Part shown: in pieces, positions 57,068 through 64,000 of the stretch
Position numbering within the stretch: the first letter of the stretch is position 1
Layout: every line of letters begins with the position of its first letter
NCBI GenBank assembly: GCA_963717955.1
Contig: CAVQXR010000001.1
Location: 2,170,001 to 2,234,000, forward strand
Origin: CAVQXR01 sp963717955
GTDB taxonomy: Bacteria; Actinomycetota; Thermoleophilia; Gaiellales; Gaiellaceae
Length of the DNA: 64,000 nucleotides
Reading direction: 5' to 3'
Made by a program: the position numbers and the translations under genes
Notes under the pieces: model-generated
The model's database searches: none
What the model was told of the DNA's origin: nothing
The model's input: the letters and a program-made list of their open reading frames with translations, nothing else

Positions 57068-59620
57068 GTGAAGGTAAGACAGCGAGGGAAGAGGCGGAAG
57101 CTGGCGTTGTTTGCGACGCTCGCTGCCGCGTTCGGCGTGTTCCTGTCGTTCGGGGCCGGGTCGGCCTCGGCGGCGGCGCAGTGCAGCTACGACGAAGGCG
57201 ACGACGGCGTGGCCTGGATCAGCCTGCAGGGTGATACCGCGGTGGTGACGAAGGGCAACGGGAATCGCATCAATGTCAACGGCGTGCAGTGTGGCCTGGC
57301 GACGACGTCGAACACGACCTACATCTTCGTGGACGGCGACAATAACGGCAGCGACACGCTGGTGATCGACCTGTCAGGCGGCGATTTCGAGCCGAGCGCG
57401 GCCACTCCCGACAATCTCGACGACGAGCAGGTCGGCATCGAGGGCAAGAACGACCTCGAGTTCCTGCTCGACTGGGTCGAGCACGTGTCGGTGATCGGGA
57501 ACTCCTCGGACGACAAGATCACCCTCGGCCAGGGCGACCTCGTCTTTGCCGACTCCCTGCGTACGGCGGGGGTGCAGCAAAACCTGGTCTACAAGGGGTT
57601 CATCAACCTGAACGATGACGAGGACGCCGACGTCTGGGACGATGAGTCGGCGGGCACGTACTGCGAACACGGCGACAACGCCGCCCGGATCTGGGATGAC
57701 GTCGCTGGCGGCACGGGTTCTGTGTCGGTCGAGGGTGCCCTCGGGGACGATGAGATCTCCGCGCTTGGTAGCCATGGCACCGGCCCGGCTGTCGGGACCG
57801 ATTGTGAGGACGAGGCTGGTGTGCTGCTCTCGGGCGGCCCGGGCAACGACGACATCCAGGGCGGTGACGGCAACGACATTCTGCGTGGCGGCCCCGGTGA
57901 CGACGTGCTCGACGGCAGCGATTCCGGTGAGACGGTGTTCGGGTCGGAGTGCGAGGTCGAGATGGACATCGCGACCGGCCAGCTCGAGCTGCCGGGGGAT
58001 CTCGACGGTGACTGGGTGGACTACTCGGGTGCTGTGGGCCCGATGATCGTCAATCTCGATCCGGGTGAGCTGCATCCGGGTGTGGCGACCGGTGAGGGCA
58101 CCGACGTGCTGCAGAACATCGAGAACATCATCGGTTCCGCGGCGGGTGACACCCTGTCGGGTGACAACCTCAACAACAACATCGTCGGTCTTGCCGGCAA
58201 CGACACGATCGCCGGTGATGCCGGGAACGATTGTGAGTGGGGCAACGACGGCGATGACACGTTCAACGAGAACGAGGGCACCTCGATCGCCGAGGGCGGC
58301 ACCGGCACGAACAACGGTTCCGACCTGATCGTCGGCGGTGCCGGGCTCGATGACACGATCACCTATTCGGCCCGCTCGACGCGTGTCGTCGTCTACCTCG
58401 ATCCGATGCCTCAGGAGGCCGAGGTCGAGAACAGCGACGACTGTGAGTGGGAGAACGACGGTGAGCGTGCGGGCGGTGGCGGTGCGAACGAGTCGCAGGA
58501 GCGTGACGGTGCCGACCTGAACGGTGACGGTGACTCGTGGGATGCGACCGACGAGGGCGACTGTGTGTTCCTCGATGTCGAGAACGCGGTCGGCGGGTCG
58601 GGCAACGACATCCTGTTCGCGGCCTACACCAACAACCGGGCCGACAACGAGTTCACCGGCAACGGTGGCAACGATCTGATGATCTCCGGTGCCGGCAACG
58701 ACACCTTCCATGAGGGGTCGGCGATGAACGGTGCCGACGACATGGACGGTGGCACCGGCTCTGACACCTGCGACTACAGCGGCCGCTCGAACGCGGTCAA
58801 CGTGTCGCTGGACGGTGTCGACAACGACGGTGAGGCCGGCGAGGGCGACAACTGCGGCGGCCTCTTCGTCGGCGATGTGCCTTCGCGTGCCGCCGGTGGC
58901 GGTGACGAGGGCAATCCGCAGTCGGGCCAGAACGTCGAGAACATCAACGGCGGCTCTGGTGCTGACCAGCTGGTCGGCAACGCTGCCGGCAACCTGATCA
59001 ACGGTAACGAGGGCAACGACGCCCTGACCGGTGGCGGGTCGACCGACACCCTGAACGGTGGTGGCGGTGACGACTGGCTGTCCGGCGGTGACGGCAACGA
59101 CGCGTTGAACGGTGGCGAGGGCACGGACACGGGCGACTACTCCGGCGCTGGCGCCGGCGGTGTCGGCGTGACCGTGAACCTGACCAGCGGTGCCGCGTCG
59201 GGTGACGGCAACGACACCCTGTCCGGGCTCGAGAACGCCAACGGCTCCTCGTTCGCCGACAACATGCGCGGCGACGCGGGCCCGAACCTGCTCAACGGCA
59301 AGGGCGGTCCCGATGCCATCCAGGGCAGCGGCGATGCCGACACGATCAACGGCGGTGCCGCCGACGACGAGATCAGCGGTGGTGCCGGTGACGACAAGAT
59401 CACGGGCCAGAATGGCAACGACACGATGCGTGGCAACGCCGGCAACGACAACCTCAACGGAGGTAACGGCGCTGACACGGCGTACGGTGGCAAGGGCAAC
59501 GACACCCTCGCGGGTGGTGCCAACAGGGACTGGTTGGGCGGACAGGCCGGCACTGACCGGTGCAACCCCGGAGCCCCCGGCCTTGGAAACGGCGACGTGG
59601 TGGTTGGCTGCGAGAGCTAA
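57068..59620 (+). CDS. large secreted Asp/Gly-rich RTX-repeat protein
   Basis: 850 aa from GTG 57068 with a purine-rich AAAGGGGG before it. Signal peptide: basic VKVRQRGKRRKLALFATLAA then AFGVFLSFGAGSASAAA. The mature protein is very acidic and made of hemolysin-type calcium-binding repeats: GGPGNDDIQGGDGNDILRGG near residue 260, and a dense block from about 640 to 830 (NINGGSGADQLVGNAAGNLI, GGDGNDALNGGEGTDTGDYS, GGAGDDKITGQNGNDTMRGN). Between them are DYSGRxxxVxVxLD segments repeated several times. It ends NPGAPGLGNGDVVVGCES. Codon use (many GGT and GTG) is looser than in flanking cox genes. Sec-exported; calcium-stabilised matrix or adhesin role is inferred. Confidence 0.85.
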   Translation: MKVRQRGKRRKLALFATLAAAFGVFLSFGAGSASAAAQCSYDEGDDGVAWISLQGDTAVVTKGNGNRINVNGVQCGLATTSNTTYIFVDGDNNGSDTLVIDLSGGDFEPSAATPDNLDDEQVGIEGKNDLEFLLDWVEHVSVIGNSSDDKITLGQGDLVFADSLRTAGVQQNLVYKGFINLNDDEDADVWDDESAGTYCEHGDNAARIWDDVAGGTGSVSVEGALGDDEISALGSHGTGPAVGTDCEDEAGVLLSGGPGNDDIQGGDGNDILRGGPGDDVLDGSDSGETVFGSECEVEMDIATGQLELPGDLDGDWVDYSGAVGPMIVNLDPGELHPGVATGEGTDVLQNIENIIGSAAGDTLSGDNLNNNIVGLAGNDTIAGDAGNDCEWGNDGDDTFNENEGTSIAEGGTGTNNGSDLIVGGAGLDDTITYSARSTRVVVYLDPMPQEAEVENSDDCEWENDGERAGGGGANESQERDGADLNGDGDSWDATDEGDCVFLDVENAVGGSGNDILFAAYTNNRADNEFTGNGGNDLMISGAGNDTFHEGSAMNGADDMDGGTGSDTCDYSGRSNAVNVSLDGVDNDGEAGEGDNCGGLFVGDVPSRAAGGGDEGNPQSGQNVENINGGSGADQLVGNAAGNLINGNEGNDALTGGGSTDTLNGGGGDDWLSGGDGNDALNGGEGTDTGDYSGAGAGGVGVTVNLTSGAASGDGNDTLSGLENANGSSFADNMRGDAGPNLLNGKGGPDAIQGSGDADTINGGAADDEISGGAGDDKITGQNGNDTMRGNAGNDNLNGGNGADTAYGGKGNDTLAGGANRDWLGGQAGTDRCNPGAPGLGNGDVVVGCES

Positions 59621-59652
59621 CCGGCTGTAGCCGACAGGCGACAACACACGAC

Positions 59653-59680
59653 GAAGGGGCCGGAGCAATCCGGCCCCTTC
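59653..59680. terminator. bidirectional hairpin terminator between convergent genes
   Basis: GAAGGGGCCGGA (59653-59664) pairs perfectly with TCCGGCCCCTTC (59669-59680) around a GCAA tetraloop. It lies between the RTX gene (plus) and ilvA (minus) and can serve both. Confidence 0.85.
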
Positions 59681-59693
59681 TCGTTGGTCCTCC

Positions 59694-61207
59694 TCAACGA
59701 AGGAAGAGCTCGTAGGCCGCGTTCGCCGTCTCGTCGGCGTAGGCGTAGCCGAGCCGCCGCAGGAACTCGCGGAACTCCCGCTCGTCTTGCGGCGGCACCT
59801 GGATCCCGGCGAGGACGCGCCCGTAGTCGGCGCCGTGGTTGCGGTAGTGGAAGAGGCTGATGTTCCACCCGGCGGCCATGCTGTCGAGAAAGCGCATCAG
59901 CGCCCCGGGGCGCTCGGGGAACTCGAAGCGGACGAGCCGCTCGTTCGCCGCCTGCGGCGCGCGGCCGCCGACGAGGTGCCGGACGTGGAGCTTCGCGACC
60001 TCGTTGTCGGAGAGATCGAGGACGCGGATCCCGTGCCGCCGCAGCGCCGCGAAGCAGCGCGTCCTTCTCGGCCAGGCCGCGCACCTCGACCCCGACGAAC
60101 ACGTGCGCCTCGGTGGGATCGGCGTAGCGGTAGTTGAACTCCGTGATGCTCCGCCTCCCGATCTCCCCGCAGAACGCCCTGAAGCTCCCGGGCCGCTCGG
60201 GGATCGTGGCCGCGAAGACGGCCTCGCGGTGCTCACCGAGCTCCGCGCGCTCGGCGACGAACCGCAGCCGGTCGAAGTTCATGTTCGCCCCCGACAGGAT
60301 CGCGACCACCGTCCGCCCGCCGAGCGGCGTCTCCTCCGCGTAGCGCTTGGCCCCGGCGATCGCGAGCGCCCCGGACGGCTCGGCGATTGCCCGCGTGTCC
60401 TCGAACACGTCCTTGATCGCCGCGCAGATCTCGTCGGTGTCGACGACCAGGACGTCGTCGACGTAGCGCCGGGCGAGACGGAACGTCTCGCTGCCCACCT
60501 GCTTGACGGCGACGCCGTCGGCGAACAGCCCGACATGGGCGAGGCGCACCCGCCGCCCCGCGCGCAGCGACCGCGCCATCGCGTCCGCATCGGCCGGCTC
60601 GACGCCGATCACCCGCACGTCGGGGCGCAGCCCCTTCACGTACGCGGCGATCCCGCCGACGAGGCCCCCGCCGCCGATCGGCACGAAGATCGCATGGATC
60701 GGCTCGCGGCACTGCCGCAGGATCTCCATCGCGATCGTCCCCTGTCCCGCGATCACGTCCGGGTCGTCGTAGGGGTGGACGAACGTCAGCCTTCCGTCGG
60801 CGGCCAGCTCGCAGGCCCGCGCGTACGCCTCGTCGTAGGACTCGCCCTCGAGGACGACCGTCGCCCCGCGCGCCGCGACCGCGTCGACCTTGATCTGCGG
60901 CGTGGTCACGGGCATCACGATCGTCGCGGGGCAGCGAAGCCGCGCCGCCGCGAGCGCGACGCCCTGGGCATGGTTGCCGGCCGACGCTGCGACGACCCCG
61001 CGCGCGAGCTCGTCCGGCGGTGAGGCGCGCCATCCGGTTGTAGGCGCCGCGGAGCTTGAACGAGAAGACCGGCTGCAGGTCCTCGCGCTTCAGCAGCACC
61101 CGGCCCGACAGGCGCTCCGAGAGCGCCGGCGCGGGGTCGAGCGGGCTCTCGGTCGCGACGTCGTACACCCGCGCGTTCAGGATCTCCTTGAGGTAGTCGC
61201 GCGCCAT
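59694..61207 (-). CDS. ilvA: biosynthetic threonine ammonia-lyase; two frameshifts
   Basis: ATG 61207: MARDYLKEILNARVYDVATE, PLP lysine in FSFKLRGAYNRMARL; after an extra G near 61020 the protein continues ELARGVVAASAGNHAQGVAL, FVPIGGGGLVGGIAAYVKGL (PLP phosphate loop), AIAEPSGALAIAGAKRYAEE; an extra C near 60060 precedes the last part. Two ACT-like regulatory domains follow: EAVFAATIPERPGSFRAFCG and RLVRFEFPERPGALMRFLDS. Correcting both indels gives 503 residues, as in isoleucine-inhibited IlvA. It deaminates threonine to 2-oxobutyrate, first step of isoleucine synthesis. Confidence 0.9.
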
Positions 61208-61301
61208 CCCGCCTCGCACGGTAGCGGGCGGTGGTGCGGGCCGGAGCGCGGCGGGTCGCCCATCATCGCGGACGGCGACGCCGGAACCGTAGAGTGCTCC
61301 C

Positions 61302-62021
61302 ATGATCAGCGGCATGGAAGGGCGCGTCGCCGTGGTCACAGGCGGCGCGTCGGGCATCGGCGAGGCCTGCGCGGCGCTGCTTGGCGAGTGCGGCGTCGAG
61401 GTGCACGTGGCCGATCTGGCGGGCCCGGAGCCGGTCGACGTGACCGACCGCGCTGCCCTCGACCGGCTCGCCGCCGGCGTGCGGGCCGCTCACGACGGGC
61501 TCGACGTGCTCGTGAACGCGGCCGGCGTGCTGACGCCGAACGCGCCCGTCGACGAGCTGCCGGCCGAGGACTTCCGTCGCAACTTCGAGGTGAACGTGCT
61601 GGGCACCGTGCAGGCATGCCAGGCCTTCGCGCCGCTGCTGAGAGCGCGGCGCGGCGCGGTCGTGAACGTCGCCTCGCAGGCCGCGCTCGTCTCGCTGCCG
61701 ATGCAGGCGGCCTACAGCGCCGCGAAGGGCGCCGTCGCCTCGCTCACCCGCTCGCTCGCGATCGACTGGGCCGCCGACGGCGTGCGCGTGAACTGCGTCT
61801 GCCCGGGCTTCACGCTGACCCCGATGACCGAGGGCTTCTTCGAGAACGAGACGTTCACCGCAGCCGCGACGCGGCGCATCCCCCTCGGCCGCATCCTCCA
61901 GGCCCGCGAGATCGCGGGCGCCGTCGTCTTCCTCGCGAGCCCGCTCGCGACGGCCGTGACGGGGGTCGTGATGCCCGTCGACGGCGGCTGGACGGCCGGC
62001 GAGCCGGCCCTCCCGTGGTGA
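61302..62021 (+). CDS. short-chain dehydrogenase/reductase
   Basis: 239 aa. NAD(P) loop TGGASGIGEACAALLGE (about 13-29), an acidic end after the second strand (VHVADLAG) that favours NAD, NAAG in VLVNAAGVLTP, catalytic Ser in VNVASQAALVS and the YxxxK motif in AAYSAAKGAVASL. Classical SDR C-terminus VCPGFTLTPM and MPVDGGWTAG. It oxidises or reduces an unknown alcohol/ketone. Its stop overlaps the start of the aldehyde dehydrogenase gene (TGATG), suggesting sequential oxidation of one substrate by the two enzymes. Confidence 0.88.
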   Translation: MISGMEGRVAVVTGGASGIGEACAALLGECGVEVHVADLAGPEPVDVTDRAALDRLAAGVRAAHDGLDVLVNAAGVLTPNAPVDELPAEDFRRNFEVNVLGTVQACQAFAPLLRARRGAVVNVASQAALVSLPMQAAYSAAKGAVASLTRSLAIDWAADGVRVNCVCPGFTLTPMTEGFFENETFTAAATRRIPLGRILQAREIAGAVVFLASPLATAVTGVVMPVDGGWTAGEPALPW

Positions 62022-63489
62022 TGGAGCGCTACCGGCTCTTCATCGACGGCGCCTGGGTCGACGCCGCGTCGGGCAGCACGTTCACGACCGTCGACCCGTT
62101 CAGCGGCGAGGCCTGGGCCGAGGTTCCCGACGGCGGCGCGGAGGACGTCGACCGTGCGGTGCGCGCCGCCGAAGGGGCGTTCAACGGCCCGTGGGGGGCG
62201 CTGACGGGGAAGGAGCGGGCCCGCCTCATGCGCCGCCTCGCCGGGCTGCTCGCGCGCGACGCCGAGGCGCTCGCCGCCGTCGAGACGCGCGACAACGGAA
62301 AGCTCCTGCGGGAGATGGTCGCCCAGTGCCGGATGCTGCCCGACTACTACGAGTACTTCGCGGGCGCGGCCGACAAGATCGAGGGCGAGGTGATCCCGAC
62401 CGATAAGCCCAACTTCCTCGTCTACACCCGACACGAGCCGGTGGGCGTGGTCGCGGGCATCGTCGCCTGGAACTCCCCGCTCCTGCTGATGACGTGGAAG
62501 CTCGCCGCGGCGCTCGCGGCCGGCTGCACGTTCGTCTGCAAGCCGTCGGAGCAGACCCCGGTGTCGGCGCTCGAGTTCGCGCGGCGTGTCGAGGAGGCCG
62601 GTTTCCCGCCGGGCGTCTTCAACGTCGTCACGGGCTTCGGCCCCTCGACCGGGCAGGCGCTCACCGCCCACCCGGGAGTCGGCAAGGTCGCGTTCACGGG
62701 CTCGACCCGAACCGGGATCGCGATCGCGAAGTCGGCCGCCGAGAACCTCACCCGCGTGTCGCTCGAGCTCGGCGGGAAGTCGCCGAACATCGTCTTCGAA
62801 GATGCCGACCTCGACGCGGCCCGTAACGGGGTGATCGCCGGGATCTTCGCCGCCACCGGCCAGACGTGCATCGCCGGCTCGCGGCTCCTCGTGCACGAGT
62901 CGGTGCACGACGCGCTGGTCGACCGGCTCGTCGCGCGGGCGGCGACGATCGTGCTCGGCGACCCGACCGCCCCGGAGACCGAGATGGGGCCGATCGCCTA
63001 CCGGGAGCAGCTCGACCGGGTCACGGGCTTCGTCGAGCGCGCCATCGCCGAGGGTGCGACCGTCGCGTTCGGCGGCGGGCCGGCGACCCGGGCCTCGGCG
63101 GGCTGTTCATGCAGCCGACGATCCTCATCGGCGTCGACAACGAGATGGAGGTCGCCCGCGAGGAGATCTTCGGCCCGGTGCTCTCCGTGCTGACCTTCCG
63201 CGACGAGGAGGAGGCGATCGCGATCGCCAACGACTCCGTGTACGGGCTCGCCGCCGGCGTCTGGACGAACGACGTCCACCGCGCGCACCGCGTCGCCCAC
63301 AGGCTGAACGCCGGCACTGTCTGGGTCAACTCCTACCGGGCAGTGTCCTACGCGGCCCCGTTCGGAGGCACGGGGCTCTCCGGCTGGGGTCGCGAGAACG
63401 GCCTCGACGCGATCCGCGAGTTCACCGAGACGAAGGTCGTCTGGGTCGAGCTGACCGGCGCGACCCGCGACCCGTTCGTGCTCGGATGA
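62021..63489 (+). CDS. aldehyde dehydrogenase; one frameshift near 63080
   Basis: ATG 62021. NAD-binding VAGIVAWNSPLLLMTWKLAA, catalytic Glu in LELGGKSPNIVFEDADLD, GSTRTG in VAFTGSTRTGIAIA, and catalytic Cys in FAATGQTCIAGSRLLVHE. A missing base near 63080 shifts the frame; the rest reads GLGGLFMQPTILIGVDNEME, EEIFGPVLSVLTFRDEEEAI and AAPFGGTGLSGWGRENGLDA. Corrected length is 489 residues. It oxidises an aldehyde to an acid (or lactone), probably the product of the coupled short-chain dehydrogenase. Confidence 0.9.
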
Positions 63490-63813
63490 CTGCCTCGCCA
63501 CGACTCCGCGGCGAGCCCTCGCGACGACCGCGCAGCGAGCCCTCGCGATGGCCTCGACGAGCCCTTCGCGACCGCCTACGCGAGTCCTCCGCAGGGCCCA
63601 CCGCAGTCCCTCCGCCGCCCCCCTCCGCAGCCCCCTCTGCGCAGCCCCTCGCGCTCGTCCCCGGCTGCGATCCCTCCCCGGGCCCAGCCCGAATGAGCGC
63701 TTGTGTTTCAAGCCACAAGCGAGGCGCACACCGGGAACCCTGGACGCGAGAGGCACGACGACCATCAGCTCACTCGTAACTTGAAACACAAGCCACAACA
63801 GAGGAGGGATCCC
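63490..63813. other. 324-bp intergenic region before the RidA gene
   Basis: The first 180 bases are imperfect repeats of the type GCGAGCCCTCGCGAC and CGCAGTCCCTCCGC, low in complexity. The right part holds the TTGTGTTTCAAG inverted repeats listed separately. A frame starting at 63486 (MTASPRLRG...) is arginine/serine/proline-rich and not protein-like. Confidence 0.5.
63700..63798. promoter_or_regulatory. CTTGTGTTTCAAG inverted repeats upstream of the RidA gene
   Basis: CTTGTGTTTCAAG (63700-63712) and its exact complement CTTGAAACACAAG (63780-63792) are 67 bases apart; CAAGCCACAA also recurs directly (63709-63718, 63789-63798). They are markedly AT-richer than the surroundings and lie just before the ribosome-binding site, so a dimeric repressor or activator may bind both. 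Confidence 0.5.
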
Positions 63814-64000
63814 TTGACGGAGAAGCTGAGGATCGAGCGCATCACGACCGACCCCGACCCCTACGAGCCGTTCCGGCTCGCCCTCGGCTACCGGATCGGG
63901 GACATCCTCGTCATCTCGGGCCAGGCGTCGATCAGCCCCGAGGGCGAGATCGTCGGCGCCGGTGACTTCGACGCGCAGGCCGAGCAGACGTTCCGCAACC
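63814..64000 (+). CDS. RidA/YjgF-family protein, N-terminal part
   Basis: TTG start at 63814 after GAGGAGGGATCCC; 62 codons to the window edge. The sequence ERITTDPDPYEPFRLALGYR, GDILVISGQASISPEGEIVG, AGDFDAQAEQTFRN is the N-terminal half of the Rid family, whose best-known members hydrolyse reactive enamine/imine intermediates formed by PLP enzymes. The catalytic arginine lies in the missing C-terminal half. Genes to its left encode an SDR and an aldehyde dehydrogenase, a common setting for Rid-like proteins in catabolic operons. Confidence 0.8.
   Translation, partial: MTEKLRIERITTDPDPYEPFRLALGYRIGDILVISGQASISPEGEIVGAGDFDAQAEQTFRN

Noticed and set aside
63487..63777. ORF overlapping the aldehyde dehydrogenase stop (MTASPRLRG...)
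   Set aside because: Low-complexity Arg/Pro/Ser composition from GC-rich repeats; runs into operator-like inverted repeats.

Overview
The window is one stretch of a high-GC (about 70%) actinobacterial chromosome. The mix of genes suggests class Thermoleophilia (Gaiellales/Solirubrobacterales-like), probably a soil or aquatic environmental genome: an aerobic CO dehydrogenase operon, a split 'archaeal-type' glutamate synthase, a large MalT-like LuxR regulator, FolE2, ThyX and a compact SigA-like factor. The taxonomic call is inference; there is no rRNA gene here. I saw no rRNA, tRNA or CRISPR array and no phage module.

Layout. 0-10 kb holds mixed housekeeping and accessory genes: a partial beta-propeller protein, a glutathionyl-hydroquinone reductase, a short ArgA-type acetyltransferase, a class IV transaminase, a cupin, an extracytoplasmic intradiol dioxygenase, a class I glutamine amidotransferase, an HNH nuclease with a small partner, a YdeI-like protein, a truncated BNR-repeat protein and a nitronate monooxygenase. 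10-14 kb is a LuxR/ATPase regulator with two decayed paralogue fragments beside it, one split by a non-autonomous insertion element. 14-18.4 kb encodes secreted proteins (DUF4242-like, FG-GAP/RTX, YadA-head-like). 18.6-19.5 kb is a Phd/PIN toxin-antitoxin pair with a second non-autonomous element wedged between the two genes. 19.6-25.1 kb is the minus-strand glutamate synthase operon (class II amidotransferase, GXGXG, FMN barrel, and GltD fused to an extra barrel). 25-32 kb has a DUF885-like peptidase, an SMP-30 lactonase, an N,N-dimethylformamidase pair (dmfA1-dmfA2), a hydroxyacyl-CoA dehydrogenase and a DUF1996 protein. 32-42.6 kb is core-like: CDF transporter, SigA-like factor, ECF sigma factor with a membrane tail, MutM, FolE2, PlsY, SOD, an ECF/anti-sigma pair, ThyX and NfeD.

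42.5-57 kb centres on carbon monoxide oxidation. coxD and coxE (minus) stand divergent from a long plus-strand run coxM-coxS-coxL (form I, AYRCSFR), an XdhC protein with a YHS tail, a second XdhC, coxG, then coxS2-coxL2-coxM2 (form II, AYRGAGR). CoxD/CoxE and the XdhC proteins are expected to mature the Mo/Cu site, and CoxG to attach the enzyme to the membrane. Upstream lies a deamination/FAD oxidase gene and a palindromic 81-bp tandem repeat array. 57-64 kb has a large secreted Asp/Gly-rich RTX-type protein, threonine deaminase IlvA, a short-chain dehydrogenase coupled to an aldehyde dehydrogenase, and the start of a RidA-family gene.

Data quality matters for reading this annotation. Many otherwise perfect genes (glutamate synthase cluster, both coxL genes, coxM2, ilvA, the aldehyde dehydrogenase, the dioxygenase) are split by single-base indels. 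Removing them restores family-length proteins, so I treat most as sequence errors; truly decayed genes are marked separately as pseudogenes.
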